DNA from: Acidobacteriota bacterium
Lineage (GTDB): Bacteria > Acidobacteriota > Terriglobia > Terriglobales > Acidobacteriaceae
Assembly (NCBI GenBank): GCA_021798235.1
Contig: JAJZMO010000254.1
Span: forward strand, 1-11,220
Direction of reading: 5' to 3'
Length of the DNA: 11,220 bases
Below, piece by piece: positions 1-7,500 of the stretch. The notes under the pieces were generated by a model. It was not told the DNA's origin. It did not search any database and saw nothing but the letters and a program-made list of their open reading frames with translations. Each line of letters starts with the position of its first letter. Position 1 is the stretch's first letter. A program made the translations under genes and the position numbers.

Positions 1-46
1 CCAGCCCGGACGTGCGGTGCAGTTGGTCGGCAAGATCTACTTCTAA
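1..46 (+). CDS. C-terminal end of an upstream Oar-type TonB-dependent-receptor-like protein (partial)
   Basis: Only the last 14 codons and the TAA stop (44-46) are in the window; the reading frame begins at base 2 and ends QPGRAVQLVGKIYF. This aligns without gaps to the end of the receptor encoded at 4600-8061 (QPGRTVQIAGKFFF): 9 of 14 residues and 37 of 45 bases match, including the stop. A terminal strand ending in an aromatic residue is typical of outer-membrane beta-barrels, where the last strand carries the assembly signal. A terminator follows at 88-123. I infer that this is a third member of the tandem array, closer at its end to the 4600-8061 gene than to the 662-3961 gene, which ends PRILQLKANITF. 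Its start, length and N-terminal domains cannot be seen. Confidence 0.8.
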   Translation, partial: QPGRAVQLVGKIYF

Positions 47-87
47 TCCGGATCGAGCGCATCCTCTGACGCGCCCTATCCCCAACA

Positions 88-123
88 AAAGGAAAGGCCG
101 CCCACTCGGGCGGCCTTTCCTTT
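88..123 (+). terminator. Rho-independent-type terminator of the upstream receptor gene
   Basis: A perfect inverted repeat has arms 88-103 and 108-123 (core GGAAAGGCCGCCC / GGGCGGCCTTTCC) with the 4-nt loop ACTC, so a 16-bp stem is possible. The outer A/T pairs provide the T-rich side and more pyrimidines follow. It begins 41 nt after the stop of the partial gene. The A-run before and T-run after the GC core could also make it work on the other strand, but no gene there needs it. Confidence 0.88.
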
Positions 124-240
124 CTGCTCCTGTCTCAGGTCAACTCATCCTCGCGTCTGCAGCAGCCCTGCCATGCTGTCCATTTCCGATCATGCAAAGG
201 TCCAGTTCTACTGATTTTCATATTGTTAACGTAATCGTTC

Positions 241-264
241 ATACCGTCTTTTGTAAGACAACCG
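241..264 (+). promoter_or_regulatory. Conserved block with a TCTT-N4-AAGA inverted repeat (copy A)
   Basis: The block matches 4182-4205 at 19 of 24 positions. Here it holds the perfect inverted repeat GTCTT-TTGT-AAGAC; in copy B the inner arms TCTT and AAGA are kept with a different spacer. It could be a regulator site, but it is far upstream of the proposed promoter (about 230 nt before the predicted transcription start), so its role is unclear. Confidence 0.4.
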
Positions 265-273
265 GCTTCTGCC

Positions 274-293
274 CTCATCTTCTTTCAGATGAG
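274..293. repeat. 7-bp perfect inverted repeat in the first leader
   Basis: CTCATCT (274-280) and AGATGAG (287-293) are exact reverse complements around a 6-nt spacer. The neighbourhood (CTTTCARATSAG) is partly conserved in the second leader near 4222-4233, but the symmetry is not kept there, so this is weaker evidence of a site than the palindrome at 371-385. Confidence 0.3.
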
Positions 294-365
294 CTATTTA
301 CTGAATTGCAAAGTAAGCTAACGAGTTGATTATTGATTCATCGCTAATTGGCCGGTGCAAACCCC

Positions 366-389
366 CAAATTTAACAGCCAGTTAACATC
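366..389 (+). promoter_or_regulatory. Candidate activator-binding palindrome upstream of the first receptor promoter
   Basis: The block contains TTAAC-AGCCA-GTTAA (371-375 and 381-385), a perfect 5-bp inverted repeat. The matching block in the second leader (4308-4331) is identical at 20 of 24 positions, and its outer pair has changed on both sides (T371/A385 here, C4313/G4327 there), so the four outer pairs stay symmetric. The centre (378) is 94 nt upstream of the -12 element of the sigma-54-like promoter, within the usual range for enhancer-binding-protein sites. The binding protein is not known; this reading is inference. Confidence 0.5.
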
Positions 390-457
390 TCGACTCGGTG
401 CCGCATGGCCGCCAGACCGCCACCTGAAAGCGCACCCATCCCCACGCCTTCCCGCTT

Positions 458-474
458 TGGTGACTGAATTGCAT
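458..474 (+). promoter_or_regulatory. Sigma-54 (RpoN)-type promoter of the first receptor gene
   Basis: TGGTGACTGAATTGCAT has GG (459-460) and GC (471-472) separated by exactly 10 nt, the -24/-12 geometry required by RpoN. It matches the TGG half and the whole TTGCA half of the known consensus TGGCAC-N5-TTGCA; the inner CAC is not matched (TGA). It recurs at 4401-4417 with one base changed, inside otherwise diverged DNA. The predicted transcription start is near 484, giving a 5' untranslated region of about 178 nt. No transcript data are available, so this is a strong motif call only. Confidence 0.55.
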
Positions 475-602
475 CTTCGCGCAATCGATAATGCTGATCT
501 GTTCCAGCTTCATTCCGCACGTCACCGTCGACCCTGCGCGAGGGACTGGCCAGACATCAAGAAGCACCCGAGGAGCCGCTTCCAGGTGTTCTACGTAGAA
601 CT

Positions 603-620
603 CGGTCGCTTGGTTCCCCG
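603..620 (+). promoter_or_regulatory. Conserved leader-RNA motif, copy A
   Basis: CGGTCGCTTGGTTCCCCG lies 59 nt before the start codon and is repeated at 4540-4557 with one base changed. It falls downstream of the predicted transcription start, so it would be in the mRNA leader. Its GGTTCCCC part can pair imperfectly with the GGAGGGG ribosome-binding site. Function is unknown; a translational control element is one possibility. Confidence 0.4.
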
Positions 621-652
621 CAAAACACATCGCAACAAATTATTTGATCCCC

Positions 653-659
653 GGAGGGG
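653..659 (+). promoter_or_regulatory. Ribosome-binding site fixing the start of the first receptor gene
   Basis: GGAGGGG sits just before ATG 662. The same CCGGAGGGGCAATG string precedes the second receptor gene, and a typical signal peptide starts at this ATG, so an upstream in-frame TTG (644) is rejected as the start. The preceding CCCC (649-652) can pair with GGGG (656-659), possibly a weak local hairpin over the site. Confidence 0.85.
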
Positions 660-661
660 CA

Positions 662-3600
662 ATGAAATTTAAGGGCATTCATCTTGCAGTCGCGCTTTTC
701 GCCGCCTTGGTGGCCATCGCGCTCCTGCCATCGCCGAAGGCGTACGCACAGACGATCATTTCCGGCGACATCTCAGGTATCATCACCGACCCGACAGGTG
801 CGGCGATTCCAAATGCATCCATCACTGTTACGGATACGGCTACCGGCCTCACCAAGGTCGTAAAATCCGGCCCCGCGGGCGACTTCCGCGTCCCGCTTCT
901 CGCGCCCGGCCCCTATTCGGTCACCGTCGTCGCGGCCGGTTTCCAGAAGACCGTAACACACACCACCGTTGCCATCGGCCAGATCGCCGCAGTCAACCTC
1001 AAGCTCTCCATCGCCAAGGGCACGCAGACCGTTGAAGTCAATGCCAATACCATCCCGCTTCTGCAGACCCAGAACTCTGAGCTTTCCACCACACTTAATG
1101 AGAACGAGGTGCAGAACATCCCGAATCCGGGCGGCGATATCACCTATCCGGTCAACATCACGCAGGGCGTTGTCATGAATACCCAGGGCGGCTACGGCAA
1201 CTCTTCCGCCTTTGGCCTCCCGGCTACCTCCAACAACTTCACCATCAACGGCGCCGAGGACAACGATCCCTTCCTCAACCTCAACAACTCCGGCCCCAGC
1301 AACCTGCTGCTCGGCTCCAACGACATCAGCGAAATTGACATCGTCGCCAATGCCTATGGCGCCCAGTACGGCAGCCTTGGCGGCATCCAGGAAAACATCA
1401 TCACCCGCTCCGGAACCAACCAGTTCCACGGCAACGTGAACTACTTCTGGACCAACAGCGACATGAACGCCAACGACTGGTTCAACGACAACAGCGGCGC
1501 GCCGCAGGCATATTCCAATGCCAACCAGTGGGCCGCCGCTGTCGGAGGACCCATCGTCAAGAACAAGGCGTTTTTCTTCGTCAACTATGAAGGCCTGGAC
1601 TTCGTCACCGCTCCTTCCGACTTCGTCTTTCTCCCCAGCCTTTCTTACCAGCAAGCAGTTCTGAAAAACCTTCAGACCGCGAACCCGGCTGAAATCCCCT
1701 TCTATCAGAAGATGTTCAGCCTCTATAACAACGCGCCCGGCGCTTCGCGCGCGACTGCTTATCAGGGAAGCTCTTGGCTTAACAGCTATGAAGCCACGCC
1801 CCGCAACAACCTCAAAGAAAATCTGGTCACTGCCCGTTTCGACGACACCCTTGGGCCGAACGACAGCATGTTCGTCCACTTCAAGTGGGATCACGGCGTC
1901 CAGCCCACCTATGTCGATCCCATCAACAGCGCCTTCAACGCCGAAAGCGACCAGCCGGACTACGAAGGCCAGCTCGAAGAAACCCACACCTTCAGCCCCA
2001 ATCTCACCAACCAGTTCCTGCTGTCCGGAGCTTGGTACAGCGCCCTTTTCACGGCCTCCAATCCCTCTCTGGCCGCCTCTACCTTCCCTTATGCGCTGCT
2101 CTTTCTTGACGGCTCCTTCAGTAATTTGGGCGGCATCGACTACGCTTGGCCGCAGGGCCGCAATGTCACCCAGTATCAGATCAACGACGACGTAAGCTGG
2201 ACGCACAGCAAGCAATCCCTCAAGTTCGGCTTCACCTTCAAGCGCGACGACGTCTCCGATCACGACATGGGATTCCAGACTCCGCTCGGCCTGGAACTTG
2301 GGCCCGCGGAAGACAATGGTGCTGTCACCTCCGCTGACAGCTTCGGCCAGGGCGTCATGTACTTTGCTCAGCAGAACTTCCCCACTGCCCAGAGCGAGCC
2401 CATCGCACTCTACAACCTCGGCTTCTATATTCAGGACCAGTACAAGTTCTCCAGCAACTTCCAGATCACCGGTGGCATCCGCGTGGAGCACAACTCTGAC
2501 CCGGTCTGCCAGCACAACTGCTTCGCCCGCTTTACCAACAGCTACTACAACGTAACTGCGGGCCTCTCCACTCCTTACGACAGCGTCATCGCGACAAACC
2601 TCCACCAGGCGTTCAATCACCTGCAGCCCTTCACCGTGGATCCCCGCATCGGCTTCACCTGGTCGCCCCAGAATCATCAGACCATGGTGCTGCGTGGCGG
2701 CTTCGGTCTCTTCACGGACATCTTCCCGGCAACCTTTGCGGATAACCTGCTCTCCAACGTGCCTCTCAACCCGCAGTTCGGCGTCGGCGGCTATCTCATC
2801 GATCCCTCCCAGTCGGGCAGCTTCACCTCGGCCTTGGCGAGCACCAACAAAGCCTTCCAAACCGGCTTTGCCGGCAACGGAAGCTACAACACGATTTCCG
2901 CAACCGATCCCAACTTCACCCTGCCGTCCGTCTTTAACGCGGACAAGAACATCCAATACCCCACCTACGAGGAATACAGCCTCCAGGTGCAGCAACAGGT
3001 CGGCCGTCATGTGAGCTTCCAGATCGGCTACGTAGGCAACCACGGCTATCATGAGCCCGTGGTCAACAACGGCGTCAACGCCTCTGAGGCCACCAGCGCC
3101 GTCCAGTTCGGCGGGCTTCCTCAGAATCCGGCGCTCCCGGCATTTGCTGCGGTCAACGAAGTGCAAAGCCGCGCGGTCTCCAACTACAACGGCCTGGTCG
3201 CGTCCATCAAGGCGCAGTCGAAGCTCATCACTGCACAGTTCAACTACACCTACAGTCACGCGCTCGACGAAATCTCCAACGGCGGCTTCCTGCCCTTCGG
3301 CATCAGCGCCTCCGGAGCAAGCAATCCCGGCAATCCCATCAACCCTTTCAACCTTTCGCAGAACTACGGCAACGCCGACTACGATCTGCGCAATAACTTC
3401 AACGGCAACTACCTCATCAATATCCCCCGGTTCGGCGGCCCCAGGGTGCTGACCGCCGGCTGGAGCCTCGCCGGCACGCTCTTCTGGCACAGCGGCTTCC
3501 CGTTCAGCGTCACCGACTCCAGTGTCACCAGCGCCATCGACGCCACCGGCAACTACGGCAGCACCGTGCTGGCCGACGTCGTCAATCCTGACGTGCCTCA

Positions 3601-3961
3601 TCACTGCGGCAAATCGTCCATCACCACCAGCTGCTTCAAGCCGTCCGATTTCGCCGACCCCACAGCCTTCGGCCAGCAGCGCCGCAACCAGTTCACCGGT
3701 CCCGGATTCTTCGACACCGACTTCTCCGTCATGAAGGCTTTCAAGATTCCAGGCCTCCGCGACGGACTGTTCAAGCTCGGAATGCAGGGCTACAACGTCC
3801 TCAACCATCCGAACTTCCAGAATCCGACCTTCGACTACTCCTCGGCGTCCTTCGGTATGGTCACCAGCACCGCCAGCGTTCCAACCAGCGTCTTCGGTTC
3901 GTTCCTCGGCGGCGATGCCTCACCTCGTATCCTCCAGTTGAAAGCAAACATCACCTTCTAA
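662..3961 (+). CDS. Oar-type TonB-dependent-receptor-like outer membrane protein with carboxypeptidase-regulatory-like domain
   Basis: The protein has 1,099 residues. Residues 1-29 are a signal peptide (basic start, hydrophobic core, cleavage expected after AYA-29). Residues about 36-120 form a carboxypeptidase-regulatory-like beta-sandwich (SGIITDPTGAAIPNASITV, later APGPYSVTV), followed by a plug-like domain to about 255 containing the family signature SGTNQFHG (250-257) and then GGPIVKNKAFFFVNYEG (295-311). The rest is a large beta-barrel with aromatic-rich strands, the YTYSHALDE and YNVLNHPNF signatures, and a last strand ending in F. This architecture is that of Oar-like proteins, abundant in Acidobacteriota and usually assumed to import large substrates or glycans with TonB energy; the substrate here is unknown and I see no clear TonB box. 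The plug lacks the LPLxGRN motif seen in the neighbour. The only four cysteines come as two close pairs (VCQHNC, HCGKSSITTSC), probably disulphides in outer loops. Length is normal, and no frameshift is seen. Confidence 0.92.
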   Translation: MKFKGIHLAVALFAALVAIALLPSPKAYAQTIISGDISGIITDPTGAAIPNASITVTDTATGLTKVVKSGPAGDFRVPLLAPGPYSVTVVAAGFQKTVTHTTVAIGQIAAVNLKLSIAKGTQTVEVNANTIPLLQTQNSELSTTLNENEVQNIPNPGGDITYPVNITQGVVMNTQGGYGNSSAFGLPATSNNFTINGAEDNDPFLNLNNSGPSNLLLGSNDISEIDIVANAYGAQYGSLGGIQENIITRSGTNQFHGNVNYFWTNSDMNANDWFNDNSGAPQAYSNANQWAAAVGGPIVKNKAFFFVNYEGLDFVTAPSDFVFLPSLSYQQAVLKNLQTANPAEIPFYQKMFSLYNNAPGASRATAYQGSSWLNSYEATPRNNLKENLVTARFDDTLGPNDSMFVHFKWDHGVQPTYVDPINSAFNAESDQPDYEGQLEETHTFSPNLTNQFLLSGAWYSALFTASNPSLAASTFPYALLFLDGSFSNLGGIDYAWPQGRNVTQYQINDDVSWTHSKQSLKFGFTFKRDDVSDHDMGFQTPLGLELGPAEDNGAVTSADSFGQGVMYFAQQNFPTAQSEPIALYNLGFYIQDQYKFSSNFQITGGIRVEHNSDPVCQHNCFARFTNSYYNVTAGLSTPYDSVIATNLHQAFNHLQPFTVDPRIGFTWSPQNHQTMVLRGGFGLFTDIFPATFADNLLSNVPLNPQFGVGGYLIDPSQSGSFTSALASTNKAFQTGFAGNGSYNTISATDPNFTLPSVFNADKNIQYPTYEEYSLQVQQQVGRHVSFQIGYVGNHGYHEPVVNNGVNASEATSAVQFGGLPQNPALPAFAAVNEVQSRAVSNYNGLVASIKAQSKLITAQFNYTYSHALDEISNGGFLPFGISASGASNPGNPINPFNLSQNYGNADYDLRNNFNGNYLINIPRFGGPRVLTAGWSLAGTLFWHSGFPFSVTDSSVTSAIDATGNYGSTVLADVVNPDVPHHCGKSSITTSCFKPSDFADPTAFGQQRRNQFTGPGFFDTDFSVMKAFKIPGLRDGLFKLGMQGYNVLNHPNFQNPTFDYSSASFGMVTSTASVPTSVFGSFLGGDASPRILQLKANITF

Positions 3962-3985
3962 CTCGCAAGTCCAGAACCACTCTCC

Positions 3986-4020
3986 AGAGGAGACAGCTCC
4001 GGCTGTCTCCTCTTTTTTTT
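3986..4020 (+). terminator. Rho-independent terminator of the first receptor gene
   Basis: A perfect 12-bp stem AGAGGAGACAGC / GCTGTCTCCTCT (3986-3997 and 4002-4013) with the tetraloop TCCG is followed by a run of eight T (4013-4020). It starts 24 nt after the stop codon. It is a textbook intrinsic terminator and differs in sequence from the two GGCCGCCC-type terminators in the window. Confidence 0.95.
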
Positions 4021-4024
4021 CCAC

Positions 4025-4054
4025 CCCAGACGCAACAACCGCCCGTCTGGGCGG
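4025..4054. repeat. Overlapping hairpins behind the first receptor terminator
   Basis: CCCAGACG (4025-4032) and CGTCTGGG (4044-4051) can form an 8-bp stem. Alternatively CCGCCC (4039-4044) and GGGCGG (4049-4054) form a 6-bp stem with loop GTCT, resembling the core of the terminators at 88-123 and 8106-8130. Only a mixed pyrimidine stretch follows, so this may be a backup or decayed terminator. The rest of 4055-4117 shows nothing recognisable. Confidence 0.4.
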
Positions 4055-4181
4055 CCATCCTGTTTCTCCTCCACTTCAAATCAATCCAGACTCCCGCCGT
4101 CAGCGCGCACGAGACTGTGTCCATTTCCGGTCAATCCGCCGCAAAACCCTACGCATTTCCATATGACCGATCCGGATCCCG

Positions 4182-4205
4182 ATACGCTCTTTGGTAAGAT
4201 AGCCG
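4182..4205 (+). promoter_or_regulatory. Conserved block with a TCTT-N4-AAGA inverted repeat (copy B)
   Basis: This block is the counterpart of 241-264 (19 of 24 bases). The arms TCTT and AAGA around TGGT are retained. It lies exactly 64 nt after the start of the preceding conserved block, as in copy A. Its function is unknown. Confidence 0.4.
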
Positions 4206-4307
4206 ATTTAGCTCTCAATCCTCTTTCAAATCAGTTATTTACCGCGATGATAACAACATTAACTAGCTCAACATTCAACTCAAATGCAACAGCCTATCAT
4301 CAACCTA

Positions 4308-4331
4308 CAAATCTAACAGTCACTTAGCATC
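4308..4331 (+). promoter_or_regulatory. Candidate activator-binding palindrome upstream of the second receptor promoter
   Basis: CTAA (4313-4316) and TTAG (4324-4327) form an inverted repeat with a 7-nt spacer. Relative to copy A both outer bases changed (T to C on the left, A to G on the right), keeping the symmetry. The centre (4320) is 95 nt upstream of the -12 element, against 94 nt in copy A. A dimeric regulator site is inferred. Confidence 0.5.
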
Positions 4332-4345
4332 CTTGAGCCTCAAGG
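4331..4345. repeat. 15-bp perfect palindrome in the second leader
   Basis: CCTTGAG-C-CTCAAGG is a perfect 7-bp inverted repeat around one base, directly after the conserved block ending at 4331. It is absent at the equivalent place in copy A (from 389), so it could be an operator particular to the second gene, or chance. Confidence 0.35.
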
Positions 4346-4400
4346 CTTGGCTGCGAAATACCACCTTCAAAATACAATCCCCCGCGCACCGTCCTTACTT

Positions 4401-4417
4401 TGGTGACTCAATTGCAT
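4401..4417 (+). promoter_or_regulatory. Sigma-54 (RpoN)-type promoter of the second receptor gene
   Basis: TGGTGACTCAATTGCAT has GG (4402-4403) and GC (4414-4415) exactly 10 nt apart and a full TTGCAT -12 half. One base differs from the copy at 458-474, and it falls in the N5 spacer of the consensus. The predicted transcription start is near 4427, leaving about 173 nt of leader. The distance from the -12 element to the ATG (185 nt) is close to copy A (190 nt). Confidence 0.55.
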
Positions 4418-4539
4418 AATGTCGCGACAACAAGAATCCTGTGCAGCGTGGAATCCGCCCGTCCCTGCCGACGCCGCGCCTCACCTGCCAGGCTGGTTAT
4501 TGAGCCGCCGGCCCGCCACCGAACGTGTCAAGTAGATCG

Positions 4540-4557
4540 CGGTCGCCTGGTTCCCCG
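4540..4557 (+). promoter_or_regulatory. Conserved leader-RNA motif, copy B
   Basis: CGGTCGCCTGGTTCCCCG matches 603-620 at 17 of 18 positions and lies 60 nt before the start codon (59 in copy A). The sequences between this motif and the ribosome-binding site are unlike each other in the two genes, so the match is not just general leader similarity. Confidence 0.4.
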
Positions 4558-4590
4558 GCCATAACAGACAGTGGCAATCCTGCCTACTCC

Positions 4591-4597
4591 GGAGGGG
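4591..4597 (+). promoter_or_regulatory. Ribosome-binding site fixing the start of the second receptor gene
   Basis: GGAGGGG is followed by CA and ATG 4600, identical to the first gene. The frame is open upstream to a GTG at 4525, but that extension of 25 residues would precede a complete signal peptide and has no ribosome-binding site, so ATG 4600 is chosen. CTCCGGAG (4587-4594) is self-complementary over the site. Confidence 0.85.
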
Positions 4598-4599
4598 CA

Positions 4600-7500
4600 A
4601 TGAGATTCAAAGCTAGTCGTCTCGCGGTCGCGCTCTTCGCAGTTTTTGTAACCCTCGCGCTGCTGCCATCGCCGAAAGCCTTCGCACAGAACGTCTACGG
4701 TACCATCCGCGGAACCGTCACCGATCCCAGCGGCGCAGTTGTTCCCGGCGCCAATGTTGAAATCAGGAATGAAGCTACCGGCGTCGTCACAAAACTTCAG
4801 ACCGACTCCCAGGGAACCTTTGTATTCCCTGAAGTTCAGCCCGGAACCTACGACCTCACCATCGCTGCCTCCGGCTTCATGACGAATTCGGTCAAGGGCA
4901 TTGAGGTCAACGTCAACACCATCCGTCAGGAAAACATCGAACTCAAAATCGGTTCTTCCCAGACCGTTCAGGTTCAGGCCGCCGGCATCCAGATCGAAAC
5001 CTCTGACACGCAGTTGAAGACTACCTATCAGTCACAGGCCATTGAGAATCTCCCGCTCCTCGGCCGCAACGTCGTCGCACTTCAGAAAGATTCGCCCGGC
5101 GTCGTCGAATCCAGCGACCGCTTCGGCACCTTCAGCACAGACGGCTCCCAGACCGCGGCCAATGCCTTCCTTCTCGATGGCGCGGACATCAACGACGCCC
5201 CGCTCCAGGGCCCCGGCATCACGCCCAACCCCGACGCGCTCTCTGAGTTCCAGGTCGTCGTCAGCACGCTCAACCCCGAATACAGCCGCAACTCCGGCGC
5301 CATCGTTCTCGAGCAGCTCAAGACTGGTACCAACCAGTTCCACGGCGATGCCTTCGAGTTCTATCGCGATGCCGGCCTCGATACCCGCAACTACTTCAGC
5401 CTCAAGCCAAGCCCGCTCCATCAGAATGTATACGGTGGTACCCTTGGCGGTCCGGTCTTCAAGAACAAGCTCTTCTTCTTTCTCGCCTATCAAGGCCTGC
5501 GCAACAGCACGTCTGTTACCGAGCAGACCACCGTCTTCTCCAATGCGCAGCGCCAGGGCAACTTCGGCACGGAGACCCTTTCGAACAATCCCATTCCCTT
5601 TAACGTGAATGGCTGCGTCGCCAATGGAACCTTGACTTGGGCACAGTGCTTTGCCAACTCACCCAATGGCGTCGTCATCAATCCATCGGAGTTCAATTCC
5701 ATCTCGGCCAAACTACTCCAGCAGTTCGTCCCTCAGCGCAACAACGGTCAGTACTATCGCTTCCAGACCGCCGATGGCGAGGGAAGCGATCAGGGCATCA
5801 TTCGCATTGACTACCACCCCGAGGAGCACGACATCCTCTGGGCCTCGTCCATCTTCCAGTCAAACCCTGACCACGCAACACTGCCTTTCGTCGGCGCAAC
5901 CCTGCCCGGCTTCGGAATGGTGGACTCGCGTCACACCAAGATCTTCAACGCATCCTGGACGCACATCTTCAACTCCACCACAGTCAACGAACTCCGGGCC
6001 AACTATTACCGCTTCGTCTATGCCGCGGTTTCGCCGCAGCAGGTCGTTCAGCCCAGCAGCTATGGTTTCGACATCACGCCGCAGTCCAAGCAGGCATCAC
6101 TGCCCTACATGGGTGTCCAGGGTTACTTCACCCTCGGCTTCAGTGCGGATGGCCCCCAACCTAGAAACGACCAGACGCTCGTCGGGACCGACAACCTGAG
6201 CAAGGTTATTGGGAACCACAACATGCGCTTCGGCGTTCAGGTCCAGCGCTACACCGTCAACAACCCCTTCTACTTCGTCAACAATGGCTATTACGGCTTC
6301 GACCCCAGCGCCACCTACTCTTCCGGCGATCCCGCCATCGACTTCCTCATGGGCGTACCCAGCTTCTATGAGCAGTCCTCCGGCGGCGTCATCGATGCCC
6401 GCGCTTGGGAAATTTACGCCTATGGGCAGGACAACTGGAAGGTCTCCGATACGCTCACGCTGAACTATGGCAGCGGCTACGACGTCGAAACCCCGTACGC
6501 CAACCTCCAGTTCGGCGGCAATGCCATCGTCTGCTACACCAATACGGACTATCAGTCCAAGGCATTCCCCGGCGTCCCCGGCCTCAAGTACCCGACCGAC
6601 CCCGGCTGCAACAACGCTGGTGGTCCCACAACCAAGTACACCCACCTCGCGCCTCGCGTCGGCTTTGCCTGGGCGCCTAAGGCTGGTCCGAAGGTTCTCG
6701 TCGGCGAGCCGGGCACGGAATCCTTCTCTGTCCGCGGCGGCTTCGGCGTCTACTACAACCGCGACCAGGAAGAAGGCGCGCTCCAGAACCTGCTCGATCC
6801 TCCCTTCGGCCTCGTCTCCTTCGGATATTCCGGAGGTGATCCTGCCTTTGCAAATCCCTTTGCCAGCGTAACCGGTACGGGCTCCGAGCCCAATCCCTTC
6901 CCATTCAAGTTCCCAACGCCCGGCTCCGGGGTCACCAATGCTGGCGTGAACTACCTCGACATCAGCACTCTGGCCCGGAACAATACGGTTCCCACCGTCT
7001 ACAACTACAACCTCAATATTCAGCGCGCTCTGCCCGGCCAGATGATCCTACAGATCGGCTATGTCGGCTCTCTCGGCCGTCACCTGGTCATCACCTATGA
7101 GAGTGATCCCATCACCCCGGCCGGTCACCAGGCATGTCTCAACGATCCCACCTGCGTGGCCAACTCCAACCTGCAGCACATTATCTATCCCGACCACGCT
7201 TCCAATCCTCGGGTCGACTCGGGCGGAAATCCCTATTACATCTCCGTCGGTACGCAGGCTACCGAAGGCGTCTCCAACTACAACTCCCTTCAGGTCCAGC
7301 TCACCAAGCGTCCCTCGAATGGTCTCTACTTCACGCTGGCCTACACCTACTCCCACGCTCTGGACAATGGCTCCGGTCTGGAAAGCTCCGGCTTCAACGG
7401 CCACGGCTACAACCAGTATCCCGGCTATTCCTACCTCAACTACGGCGACTCGGACTTCGATGCCCGCCAGCGCTTCGTAGCCGTCTACGAATACCAGATT

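Larger units (their letters stand above)
177..661 (+). promoter_or_regulatory. Long conserved leader of the first receptor gene (copy A)
   Basis: This gene-free stretch is collinear with 4118-4599 upstream of the second receptor gene. Shared blocks lie at 177-192 (TGTCCATTTCCGATCA, 15 of 16 bases), 241-264 (19 of 24), 366-389 (20 of 24), 458-474 (16 of 17), 603-620 (17 of 18) and the ribosome-binding site at 653-664. The first two blocks are 64 nt apart in both copies, and the overall length from the first block to the ATG is 485 versus 482 nt. Sequence between the blocks has largely diverged, so the blocks look like retained functional sites. The portion 124-176, before the conserved part, shows nothing recognisable. 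No coding signal was found here; the short open frames lack ribosome-binding sites and are not conserved in copy B. Confidence 0.75.
4118..4599 (+). promoter_or_regulatory. Long conserved leader of the second receptor gene (copy B)
   Basis: This gene-free stretch is collinear with 177-661. Shared blocks are 4118-4133 (TGTCCATTTCCGGTCA), 4182-4205, 4308-4331, 4401-4417, 4540-4557 and the ribosome-binding site. Distances between neighbouring blocks agree within a few nucleotides of copy A. It follows the terminator of the preceding gene, so it should carry an independent promoter. No conserved open reading frame is present in it. Confidence 0.75.

Noticed and set aside
644..661. TTG at 644 as the start of the first receptor gene
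   Set aside because: It would place six residues encoded by the ribosome-binding site itself before a complete signal peptide. ATG 662 has the ribosome-binding site shared with the second gene.
12..672. Short + strand open frames of about 105 codons upstream of the first receptor gene
   Set aside because: They run through a terminator or through the conserved regulatory blocks, have no ribosome-binding site, and are not kept in the second leader.
773..3808. A 1,011-codon open frame antisense to the first receptor gene
   Set aside because: It is a by-product of strong GC bias at codon third positions in the sense gene. Its translation is low-complexity (rich in V, G, E, A, D), has no recognisable domain, and the sense frame has a signal peptide, family motifs and a terminator.
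4525..4599. GTG at 4525 as the start of the second receptor gene, or a leader peptide
   Set aside because: It has no ribosome-binding site, the reading frame is not conserved in the first leader, and a signal peptide begins at ATG 4600.
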